A stretch of DNA of 5,144 nt, from contig QMRV01000144.1 in NCBI GenBank assembly GCA_003649445.1, forward strand, positions 1-5,144, read 5' to 3'. How positions within the stretch are numbered: the stretch's first letter is position 1; every line of letters begins with the position of its first letter. Positions 1-5,050 of this stretch are shown here, piece by piece. The translations under genes and the position numbers were made by a program. Source of the stretch: Thermoprotei archaeon. Its GTDB lineage: Archaea; Thermoproteota; Thermoprotei; Thermofilales; B15-G2. Under the pieces are notes generated by a model that was not told where the DNA came from, ran no database searches, and worked only from the letters and a program-made list of their open reading frames with translations.

Positions 1-808
1 AGTACTTTTTGACTGGCCCGAAGCCATGATCACTTACAATGAATAAAACATATTTATTGCAGTCATTTTCATTAAATTTTTGTATTAATTCCGTTAAAAA
101 TTCGTCAAATATTCTGTAAAATTTTAATATAATGTCTTTATCGTTCCAAAAGAAATGTTGAATTACATCAAGCGCTCTAAAAATTGAAAACATAAAACTC
201 CATTTTTCATTTTCGAAGAAATATTTTGTTAATCTTATTTGTTCAAGAGTGATTTCTTCAACTCTTCTAATAGTTTCCTTAACATTATTAGAATTTATCA
301 GAAGGTCTTCGTTGAAGTCCACATCATATTTAGGAAAATTACTCAGAATAAACTCTTTATAAGAAGGGGGATACACAAAATTGCTATATTTTGAGGGCGT
401 TCCTAAACCAGTAATGAGAACCCCGTTGATTTTTTTGGGTGGATATGCAAACAAAGCGTTAATGACAATCGACCGTATATTACATTTGGATAGTATCTCC
501 CACACAGTCGGTTTTTTAATGTCCATTGATGATATTGGACGATAAAAATAAGAATTCTCTTTACGTTTAACAAATCCAAATATTCCATGCTTTACAGGTT
601 TGCAACCAGTATATATAGATACCCAAGCCGATGGTGAAAGTGGCGGAATAGTACTCTCCAAAACCCCCCAACATCCTTCATTCATCATTTGTTTAAATGT
701 TGGTAGTTTGCCATTTTCAGCCCACGGTTTTATCAGATCCCAAGTTGCTCCATCCAAACCTATTAGAACAACTCGTGGTTTATCTTCACTTATTGTTTTT
801 CGTCCTAT
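1..808 (-). CDS. Alkaline-phosphatase-superfamily (type I phosphodiesterase) protein, 3' end cut by window edge
   Basis: A continuous minus-strand frame of 269 codons is visible from an assumed AUA at 808-806 and leaves the window still open. It carries the metal-dependent phosphodiesterase/phosphomutase signature of the AP superfamily in order: IGLDGATWD (metal ligand D19), PPLSPSAWVSIYTG (S58 sits where nucleotide pyrophosphatases have their nucleophilic Thr), CKPVKHGIFGF, RALDVIQHFFW (D214 and H218), and VSDHGFGP (D260, H261). The last metal-binding His lies beyond the edge; proteins of this type are commonly 450-550 residues, so about half is seen. Such enzymes cleave or transfer phosphodiesters; the substrate is unknown, but a glycan or lipid-linked phosphoester is plausible beside a glycosyltransferase. 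No signal peptide is seen. The frame has no ATG, GTG or TTG between the stop at 817-815 and the GLDG motif, so the start is uncertain: AUA at 808 or a slip in an A5 run. The gene is AT-rich compared with its neighbours. Confidence 0.85.
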   Translation of the reverse strand, partial: MGRKTISEDKPRVVLIGLDGATWDLIKPWAENGKLPTFKQMMNEGCWGVLESTIPPLSPSAWVSIYTGCKPVKHGIFGFVKRKENSYFYRPISSMDIKKPTVWEILSKCNIRSIVINALFAYPPKKINGVLITGLGTPSKYSNFVYPPSYKEFILSNFPKYDVDFNEDLLINSNNVKETIRRVEEITLEQIRLTKYFFENEKWSFMFSIFRALDVIQHFFWNDKDIILKFYRIFDEFLTELIQKFNENDCNKYVLFIVSDHGFGPVKKY

Positions 809-1026
809 TTTTCCTCACCATATTTAATATAGCAAACTAATTGAAGAACAACACCTATAACCAGGCTATAATACGCACACTCAGCTAGTAATTCAGCGGT
901 ATTTTTAGCCCCCATAATTAGGTATCCCGCGGCTACAGCAAGTAAAGCTATGAATATCATTATAAATGGACTTCCCCAGTTTTTCTTTAAATAGTCTCTG
1001 AATAAACATCTTAATTTAAGGAACAT
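805..1026 (-). CDS. Small two-helix membrane protein
   Basis: This 73-residue protein has a short basic N-terminus (about residues 4-16, rich in Lys and Arg), a hydrophobic helix at about 19-40 and a second at about 46-67, ending in a charged tail (KYGEEK). That is the pattern of a small hairpin in the membrane, with both ends probably in the cytoplasm by the positive-inside rule. No enzyme motif is seen and I do not recognise a family. It starts 20 nt after the glycosyltransferase stop, with only a weak purine-rich stretch before the ATG. Its TAG stop (807-805) abuts or overlaps the probable start of the phosphodiesterase, so the two are likely translated together; a role in anchoring or assisting that enzyme is inference. 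The order and packing support a real gene despite its size. Confidence 0.7.
   Translation of the reverse strand: MFLKLRCLFRDYLKKNWGSPFIMIFIALLAVAAGYLIMGAKNTAELLAECAYYSLVIGVVLQLVCYIKYGEEK
813..819 (-). promoter_or_regulatory. Ribosome binding site candidate for an AUA start
   Basis: GGTGAGG lies inside the last codons of the small membrane protein, 4 nt before an AUA at 808-806. It partly matches the archaeal Shine-Dalgarno sequence (GGAGGTGA). The AUA overlaps the upstream TAG as ATAG, which resembles the usual ATGA stop-start overlap. This supports, but does not prove, initiation of the phosphodiesterase at AUA. Confidence 0.35.
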
Positions 1027-1046
1027 TGATTGTTACTACGTCTCTT

Positions 1047-2216
1047 CTAATAATTCTCATTTAGAGAATTACCTGTTACCTGTAACATAAACTCCAAAAA
1101 TCTATCAGCACTATGATCCCAACTAAAGCTCAAGGCTCGTTGTATAGCATTTCTTGACATCTCTAATCTAAGCTCGTCATTTAAGAGGAGACGAATTATA
1201 GCTTTAGCTAAGGCTTTGTAATCTCCATCAGAGACTATTAGTCCTGTTACACCATTCTCTACACAATCAACGAGACCAGCTACTTTATATCCCACGACAG
1301 GTATGCCAAGTGCCTGTGCTTCAAGTGCACTAATGCTAAATCCCTCCTTCATTGAAGGAATCACATAGACCCATGCCTTCTTAAGAATCTTGAATTTCCT
1401 TTCCTCGCTAACCTCCCCCTCAAATCTAATAATCGCTTCAAGTCCGAGTCTTTCAGAAAGATTCCTCAGCTCTCTGTAGACTTTCTCATCACCCTTACCA
1501 GCTATTATGCACTCTATATCAGGTACCCTTTGCTTCACCATTTTTATGGACTTAATAAGGTGGTCAAGTCTCTTGTACCTCTTAACCCTACCAACATATA
1601 CCACAAGGGGTTTCTTAGACTTAGCAACACTACACAAGTTCCTCAATTTTAGATTAAGTCCGCAACTCACAACCAAGATTCGATCCTCGGAGAATCCAAG
1701 CCTTAAGAGCTCTCTTTTTGTAGACACAGAAATAGTTATCACAAAAGCTCTAAGGGCACTATAGAGCTTTAAGGAAAGTAACTCATAAATATAGAGCATT
1801 AGTGCTATGGGATAGGGAAGCTCCTTAAATAGCGTCTTACCATGGATATGATATACAATCACTATGAAAGGTTTCGATAACGCCTTTGACAAAAGTAAAG
1901 GCCATATAATAGGAAACTTGCTGTCGTTCTCGATAACCACATCAAAGTATTTAATAAGCTTTGCATATTTAATCGAGAACAGTACAAAAAGAAATTCATT
2001 CTTCGAAACCAAATTCTCCATGTAGCTTAGATGACCATAATGAACATTCCTATCAGACCTATCAGAAGATGATACAACGAAAATTCTGCACTCTTTCAAG
2101 GCAATACGACTGAGTATTTCATGGATGTAAATCTCAGCTCCGCCAGCTCTACTACAAGTTATACTCCTAGGGCTGAAAATCAACACCTTTATGGGGTTTC
2201 TCATTTTTAAACTCAT
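1047..2216 (-). CDS. GT4-family glycosyltransferase (GT-B fold)
   Basis: The 389-residue protein has the length and motif order of a retaining GT4 enzyme, which moves a sugar from a nucleotide donor to a growing glycan, usually on the cytoplasmic membrane face. The N-terminal acceptor half begins with the strand KVLIFSPRS and a GGAE loop (25-28) before the first helix. The donor half starts near residue 203 with PLVVYVGRVKRYKRLDHLI, followed by IIAGKGDE (237-244). The diagnostic EX7E motif is E291-GFSISAL-E299, then ALGIPVVGYKVAG and ENGVTGLIV. No membrane span is certain; residues about 133-160 are hydrophobic and could sit on the membrane. The ATG at 2216 lies 3 nt after the upstream stop, so translation is probably coupled. 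A second ATG at codon 5 (2204) is an alternative start. The donor and acceptor cannot be read from sequence; a GDP-linked 6-deoxyhexose or mannose donor would fit the neighbouring dehydratase. Confidence 0.92.
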   Translation of the reverse strand: MSLKMRNPIKVLIFSPRSITCSRAGGAEIYIHEILSRIALKECRIFVVSSSDRSDRNVHYGHLSYMENLVSKNEFLFVLFSIKYAKLIKYFDVVIENDSKFPIIWPLLLSKALSKPFIVIVYHIHGKTLFKELPYPIALMLYIYELLSLKLYSALRAFVITISVSTKRELLRLGFSEDRILVVSCGLNLKLRNLCSVAKSKKPLVVYVGRVKRYKRLDHLIKSIKMVKQRVPDIECIIAGKGDEKVYRELRNLSERLGLEAIIRFEGEVSEERKFKILKKAWVYVIPSMKEGFSISALEAQALGIPVVGYKVAGLVDCVENGVTGLIVSDGDYKALAKAIIRLLLNDELRLEMSRNAIQRALSFSWDHSADRFLEFMLQVTGNSLNENY

Positions 2217-2219
2217 GAC

Positions 2220-3470
2220 TCAGTATGCTTCTATTATACTTCTATTCTCGGGGTTTAGGTAATAATTTATCTGATCTCTTATGATGTCGATCAGCCTTCT
2301 CATTGGCTTGAAGCCTAGTTTATCTGCGGCTTTTTTAGAGTTGCTTAGAAGTATTGGGACATCAGCAGGCCTGAACCTATTTGGGTCGAACTCCACGGTT
2401 ATTGCTCCCTTATCCGTCTTCACCAGTATGCCTCTATCTTCCAGGACGAACTCCAGCTCTTCGTCTAGCAACAACTTATCAACCTTCGTCTTCTCAAAAC
2501 TAAGACCAAATGCATCTCCGTAGTCCTTTTCAAGGGGGTCTTTAACTCTCTTATCACCATTTATAGTCTCTATCTCCCTAACCCTGTAGCCTAACTGCTC
2601 TAGGGTTAGGAGTATGTATGTTAGTACTGAGTTCGTCCTCATAGAACCTAGGACATACACATCGCCTGGGGTTCCTTTCTCGGCTAGTAGTATATAGCCT
2701 TCAACTATATCCTCGACATGGCTCCAATCCCTAAAGGCGTTCACGTTCCCTATGAGTACCTTACTGGCTTCACCGAACTTCAGCTTAACGCATTGCCTAA
2801 CTATCGTTGAAGTGACGAACTGAGGCCCTCTGCCAGCGCCCTCGTGGTTAAAGGCCCTTGAAACAATAGTCTTGAGACCGTAGGCATGGAAGTAGTTCCT
2901 CACCAAGAAGTCCCCGTGAACTTTGCTTACGGCGTAAGGGGATAAAGGCCTCAGGGGGTTCTCCTCATCTACAGGAAGTTCGGGTATCTTCCTAGGTTCT
3001 GGCCATATTACCTTGTATTTCTCGAGCATCCTCCTATAATGCTTTTCGGAGGCTATCTGAAGGCCGTACTCCTCTGAGGAACCAGCAAAGATTATTTTGC
3101 AGTCAACGTCTTTGAGCCTAACGGCTTCAAGGAGGTTCTGCGTCCCCAAGCTGTTCACTTTAAAAGTCTCCAGCGGATCTGTGAAGCTCCTAGGAACGAA
3201 AGACTGAGAAGCTAGATGAAATATCACGTCCGGCTGACTTCTATCAATGGCAAAAAGGAGGCTCGTTAAATCAGTTAAGTCACCCTCAACCAGCTCGAAC
3301 TGACCAGCTATACCCATCTCCATAAGTCTCCTGGGTGTAGTATGATCGGCCCTACGCCTAGCTAAACCATAAACCTCATAACCAAGCTTAAGTAACTTCC
3401 TAGCTAGGTAAGGACCCACAAATCCCGTAACGCCTGTTATTAATGCTTTCTTTCCTTCCTGAGCGTGCAC
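2220..3470 (-). CDS. GDP-mannose 4,6-dehydratase-like extended SDR enzyme
   Basis: The 416-residue protein is an extended short-chain dehydrogenase. It shows the NAD(P)-binding TGVTGFVG (12-19), GLARRR (35-40), which parallels the Arg-rich loop of GDP-mannose dehydratases, EGDLTD (62-67), HLASQSFV (85-92), GSSEEYG (130-136; Ser where the family usually has catalytic Thr, followed by S-E), and the catalytic YAVSK (Y179, K183). Dehydratase-specific similarity continues with AFNHEGAGRGPQFVT, GNVNAFRDWSHVED and FRPADVPILLSN near 366-377. The expected reaction is GDP-mannose to GDP-4-keto-6-deoxymannose in the cytoplasm; another NDP-sugar is possible. Usual dehydratases are about 340-370 residues. 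The excess lies in two stretches, about 137-168 and about 304-365. The start is GTG at 3470, chosen because a strong ribosome binding site precedes it. It is the first gene of the probable glycan operon. Confidence 0.9.
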   Translation of the reverse strand: MHAQEGKKALITGVTGFVGPYLARKLLKLGYEVYGLARRRADHTTPRRLMEMGIAGQFELVEGDLTDLTSLLFAIDRSQPDVIFHLASQSFVPRSFTDPLETFKVNSLGTQNLLEAVRLKDVDCKIIFAGSSEEYGLQIASEKHYRRMLEKYKVIWPEPRKIPELPVDEENPLRPLSPYAVSKVHGDFLVRNYFHAYGLKTIVSRAFNHEGAGRGPQFVTSTIVRQCVKLKFGEASKVLIGNVNAFRDWSHVEDIVEGYILLAEKGTPGDVYVLGSMRTNSVLTYILLTLEQLGYRVREIETINGDKRVKDPLEKDYGDAFGLSFEKTKVDKLLLDEELEFVLEDRGILVKTDKGAITVEFDPNRFRPADVPILLSNSKKAADKLGFKPMRRLIDIIRDQINYYLNPENRSIIEAY

Positions 3471-3475
3471 CTCAC

Positions 3476-3483
3476 CACCTCCC
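3476..3483 (-). promoter_or_regulatory. Strong Shine-Dalgarno site for the dehydratase gene
   Basis: GGGAGGTG is followed by 5 nt and then the GTG start at 3470. It matches the archaeal anti-SD closely and settles the GTG start. Confidence 0.8.
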
Positions 3484-3544
3484 GATTAACAGTGCACCCG
3501 CAATGACTAGCGCTACTCCCATCCAACTCCTTAAGCGTCAGCAA

Positions 3545-3557
3545 CTCCCTTAAAAAC
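3545..3557 (-). promoter_or_regulatory. Weak TATA-like element upstream of the dehydratase
   Basis: On the minus strand a TTTTTAAG-like stretch lies just after the stop of the 120-aa gene, about 80 nt before the dehydratase start. A second, weaker CTTAAG occurs near 3531-3536. Either could place a transcription start that leaves a leader containing the Shine-Dalgarno site. Neither is a good consensus, and readthrough from the 120-aa gene is an equal alternative. Confidence 0.25.
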
Positions 3558-3560
3558 CAT

Positions 3561-3923
3561 TCATATGAACACCCTCGGGGAGTTAAGTTCCATAAGACCC
3601 AGCCATAACACATATGACTTTTCGCGAGCCCAGATCCTAACCTGAGGAGCCCATCTGCATATAGAATCAGAGAGTATGGCACATAACCTTTCTAAACCAG
3701 CCCGGAGAGCCCGGGCCCTAAAGGTGGTGGTGAGGGTCTCCATTATGGGTTTGAGCCTGCCTACGAGGAACTCGTTGACGATCCTACCAACCTTCCTAGC
3801 ATACACTAGACAGGCTCTATACAACGCCCTCTGAAGCCTGCTGAGCCTCCTCACGTTGCCGTTCCTGAAGCCCTTAACCCAACACTTCCTGAGCTCCTCG
3901 TAGGACAGAGCCATAGACACCAT
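3561..3923 (-). CDS. Hypothetical basic, helix-rich protein (120 aa)
   Basis: I do not recognise a characterised family. The protein begins MVSMALSYEELRKCWVKGF, is rich in Arg, Leu and Lys, and looks largely helical. It ends with an aromatic stretch, CRWAPQVRIW and YVLWLGLME, before a TGA. No catalytic motif, signal peptide or membrane helix is clear; a compact nucleic-acid- or membrane-associated helical protein is only a guess. Support for a real gene comes from a TATA box centred about 27 nt before the ATG, which predicts a leaderless mRNA starting at or next to the ATG at 3923. The codons for YEELRKCWV also recur in a decayed copy at 4259-4286, showing that this sequence has been duplicated. 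The reading frame continues upstream across a single TAG (3932-3930) into a 64-codon open stretch. ATG at codon 4 is an alternative start. It lies 90 nt upstream of the dehydratase and could be co-transcribed. Confidence 0.6.
   Translation of the reverse strand: MVSMALSYEELRKCWVKGFRNGNVRRLSRLQRALYRACLVYARKVGRIVNEFLVGRLKPIMETLTTTFRARALRAGLERLCAILSDSICRWAPQVRIWAREKSYVLWLGLMELNSPRVFI
3876..3903 (-). repeat. Repeat copy A1 (codes YEELRKCWV in the 120-aa gene)
   Basis: This 28-bp segment matches 4259-4286 at 26 of 28 positions in the same orientation. Here it lies inside the intact coding frame. Confidence 0.85.
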
Positions 3924-3946
3924 TATCCACTACAAATAATAGGGAG

Positions 3947-3953
3947 ATTTAAA
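3947..3953 (-). promoter_or_regulatory. TATA box of the 120-aa gene
   Basis: TTTAAAT on the minus strand, preceded by AAGC as a poor BRE, is centred 27 nt before the ATG at 3923. In archaea transcription starts about 25-27 nt after the TATA centre, so the mRNA would begin at or next to the start codon. Confidence 0.6.
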
Positions 3954-3963
3954 GCTTAACGCT

Positions 3964-3990
3964 AAAACCCTTCCGCACAAAAAGGCTCCA
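3964..3990. repeat. Repeat copy A2
   Basis: On the plus strand this reads AAAACCCTTCCGCAC followed by AAAAAGGCTCC. It resembles 4287-4311 with one or two indels and few mismatches. Weaker similarity continues to a CTTAGAACA word at 4021-4029, matched at 4370-4378. It lies upstream of the 120-aa gene promoter. Confidence 0.6.
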
Positions 3991-4098
3991 ACACACAAAG
4001 CAAGCCCACAACGATCACCCCTTAGAACACGGTTAACGTCAGAGCAACAACGATGCCCCCGCCACTCTAACGTTATTCCATAACTTTTGTCCATAAAC

Positions 4099-4260
4099 CT
4101 AATTCTTACATTCTTCAGCACACGCATCTGCCAATACCGATACGATAATCGGAGCTGTGACTAATAAATTTGGGGAATCTAGGTCGCTTAAGCTGTAAGC
4201 TGGCTCCGCTTCTACGTCGATTCTACAGAGAATCTCCTTCAGGAACCTTGTTTCCGACAA
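4099..4260 (-). CDS. Possible small ORF (53 aa, TTG start) or frameshifted gene remnant
   Basis: Starting at TTG 4260 a minus-strand frame codes for 53 residues, beginning LSETRFLKEILCRIDVEAEP and continuing through SDLDSPNLLVTAPIIVSVLADACAEECKN to a TAG at 4101-4099. An AGGAGGTG site lies exactly 5 nt before the TTG, better than most sites in the window. The composition (charged start, hydrophobic VTAPIIVSVLA helix) looks coding. The neighbouring frame then continues VRIRFMDKSYGITLEW, so a one-base shift near 4105-4125 would give a longer, sensible protein. That points to a frameshifted pseudogene as much as to a real small gene. The Shine-Dalgarno bases fall within the repeated YEELRRCW codons, so the site could be accidental. 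No family is recognised and no TATA box is evident. Confidence 0.35.
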   Translation of the reverse strand: MSETRFLKEILCRIDVEAEPAYSLSDLDSPNLLVTAPIIVSVLADACAEECKN

Positions 4261-4286
4261 CCCAGCACCTCCTGAGCTCCTCGTAG
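4259..4286 (-). pseudogene. Decayed copy of the 120-aa gene's N-terminus (copy B1)
   Basis: The minus strand reads FYEELRRCWV in the frame homologous to the 120-aa gene; similarity is lost after this and the frame stops at a TAG about 13 codons further on. Unlike copy A1 it has no start codon or TATA box directly in front. Instead the second repeat (4287-4311) follows without a gap. It is best read as a fragment left by duplication and deletion, not as a working gene. Confidence 0.65.
4266..4273 (-). promoter_or_regulatory. Shine-Dalgarno-like site before the TTG ORF
   Basis: AGGAGGTG followed by CTGGG and TTG (4260). The corresponding bases in copy A1 read AGGAAGTG, so the site arises from a single base difference within the repeat. 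Confidence 0.4.
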
Positions 4287-4311
4287 AAAACCCTCCAGCA
4301 CAAAAAGCTCC
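4287..4311. repeat. Repeat copy B2
   Basis: On the plus strand this reads AAAACCCTCCAGCAC followed by AAAAAGCTCC, the partner of 3964-3990. It directly abuts copy B1, whereas A1 and A2 are separated by 60 bp (3904-3963). Its flank runs up to the VapBC promoter. Confidence 0.6.
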
Positions 4312-4392
4312 GGCACGCTAAAAGCACACAGCCAACAAGAAGCCCTGTATAATAACGATAAATTCTCCTCTTAGAACATGTTTTACGGAAGG

Positions 4393-4400
4393 TTTATATG
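4393..4400 (+). promoter_or_regulatory. TATA box of the vapBC operon
   Basis: TTTATATG is preceded by the purine-rich ACGGAAGG, a reasonable BRE. Its centre lies about 32 nt before ATG 4429, which predicts a transcript with a leader of only a few nucleotides. Confidence 0.65.
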
Positions 4401-4402
4401 TT

Positions 4403-4423
4403 TGTATTACAGTATTGTTTTAC
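4403..4423 (+). promoter_or_regulatory. Candidate operator: direct repeat near the transcription start
   Basis: TGTATTAC (4403-4410) and TGTTTTAC (4416-4423) match at 7 of 8 positions, 13 bp apart, between the TATA box and the start codon. Ribbon-helix-helix antitoxins commonly bind short repeats in their own promoter, so this could be the autoregulatory site. The low complexity of the region makes chance possible. Confidence 0.3.
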
Positions 4424-4428
4424 GATGG

Positions 4429-4659
4429 ATGATGTCTACTGTTGTATGTGTTAGGGTTCCTAGGGAGTTGAAGGAGAGGATGAAGAAGTTGAAAAGTGTC
4501 AATTGGAGTGAACTCATTAGGAAGTTTATCGAAGATGCCGTGTCTCGTTATGAGGCTGAAGAAGTTCTCAGGAAGATCGAAGAAGACTTGAAGGATGTAC
4601 CAGAACTTCCTCCGGGGACTGTATCTGGGTGGATTAGACTTGACAGGGAAAGTCATTGA
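4429..4659 (+). CDS. vapB: VapB-type antitoxin, ribbon-helix-helix
   Basis: The 76-residue protein starts with a short strand (STVVCVRVP, 3-11), followed by helix A (RELKERMKKLKS, about 12-23) and helix B (NWSELIRKFIEDAVSRY, about 25-41). This is the ribbon-helix-helix fold that dimerises and binds operator DNA through the strand. The charged helix after residue 41 and the tail PGTVSGWIRLDRESH would wrap and block the toxin. It should neutralise the VapC nuclease encoded next and repress its own operon. The start is taken at ATG 4429, with a tandem ATG at 4432. An ATG at 4378 would add 17 residues but would put the TATA box inside the gene, so it is rejected. The gene overlaps the toxin gene by 20 nt. 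Confidence 0.85.
   Translation: MMSTVVCVRVPRELKERMKKLKSVNWSELIRKFIEDAVSRYEAEEVLRKIEEDLKDVPELPPGTVSGWIRLDRESH
4628..4632 (+). promoter_or_regulatory. Ribosome binding site candidate for vapC
   Basis: GGTGG inside the end of vapB lies 7 nt before TTG 4640. It is only a partial Shine-Dalgarno match but is well spaced, and it helps choose the TTG over an ATG at 4595. Confidence 0.45.
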
Positions 4660-5050
4660 TTCTTCAGCCATCACAAAATTCCTTTTGAAGGAGAGGGGGT
4701 GGGAGCAAGTTAAAGGATTCCTCCTCGAGAGACCATATACTTTAGAACTAGCTGTGAAGGAGACTACAAACGCTATCTGGAGGAGGGTCATTTTATTGAC
4801 GGATATAAGCGTTGAGAAAGCCTTCATAATTCTAAACGATCTTCTAGAGTTGAAGAAGTATCTACTCAGAGTGGAACCGCAAAACCCATACCTAAGCCAA
4901 GCACTTAAAATAGCTATTGAGAACAAGATAACGGTCTACGATGCATTATTCATCGCCCAAGCATTAACAAAGCAAGCAGCACTCATCAGCTCTGATGAGA
5001 AGCAATGCAAACTAGCAGAGAGTCTCAACATAGAAACAATATACATCTAG
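4640..5050 (+). CDS. vapC: VapC-type toxin, PIN-domain ribonuclease
   Basis: From TTG 4640 the protein is 136 residues, the usual size for VapC. It begins MTGKVIDSSAITKFLLKERGW, typical of PIN domains, where the first acidic residue comes within about 7 residues of the start. The four acidic metal-binding positions are present: D7 (VIDSSA), E41 (AVKETTNAIWRR), D101 (VYDALFIAQA) and D119 (LISSDEKQCKLAE). PIN toxins are Mg- or Mn-dependent RNases that cut tRNA or rRNA when the antitoxin is lost. All key residues are intact, so the toxin should be active. An upstream ATG at 4595 would add 15 residues with no PIN similarity (translation of the vapB end) and is disfavoured. The 20-nt overlap with vapB means coupled translation. 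The cellular RNA target cannot be read from the sequence. Confidence 0.9.
   Translation: MTGKVIDSSAITKFLLKERGWEQVKGFLLERPYTLELAVKETTNAIWRRVILLTDISVEKAFIILNDLLELKKYLLRVEPQNPYLSQALKIAIENKITVYDALFIAQALTKQAALISSDEKQCKLAESLNIETIYI

Larger units (their letters stand above)
3924..4377. other. Gene-poor interval with duplicated and decayed sequence
   Basis: No confident gene lies between the 120-aa gene and the VapBC operon. The interval holds the TATA box of the former, repeat copies A2 and B2, the decayed fragment B1 and the doubtful TTG frame. A minus-strand open stretch at 3930-4127 partly overlaps the TTG frame in another register. It is in the same register as the 120-aa gene and is separated from it by one TAG. 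Confidence 0.7.

Noticed and set aside
403..588. Minus-strand 61-codon frame
   Set aside because: It runs in another register inside the phosphodiesterase gene, whose own frame carries family motifs throughout.
600..827. Plus-strand open frame of 75 codons
   Set aside because: It lies opposite the phosphodiesterase motifs on the minus strand and has no coding features of its own.
1507..1764. Plus-strand 85-codon frame
   Set aside because: Antisense to the donor half of the glycosyltransferase; no recognisable protein features.
2281..2523. Plus-strand 80-codon frame, serine-rich
   Set aside because: Antisense to the dehydratase C-terminus; the serine run mirrors Glu/Leu codons on the other strand.
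3440..3682. Minus-strand 80-codon frame
   Set aside because: It overlaps both the end of the 120-aa gene and the start of the dehydratase in another register, crossing a strong Shine-Dalgarno site.
3861..4250. The word GTTCCTGAAG on the plus strand of copy A and on the minus strand of copy B, suggesting a small inversion
   Set aside because: Only ten bases match and no flanking similarity supports an inversion.
3924..4377. CRISPR array or insertion-sequence ends in the repeat-bearing interval
   Set aside because: Only two imperfect copies exist, there is no regular spacer pattern, and there is no transposase or clear terminal inverted repeat.
4420..4926. Minus-strand 168-codon frame
   Set aside because: It is long but lies opposite vapB and vapC, both of which carry clear family motifs; it shows none.
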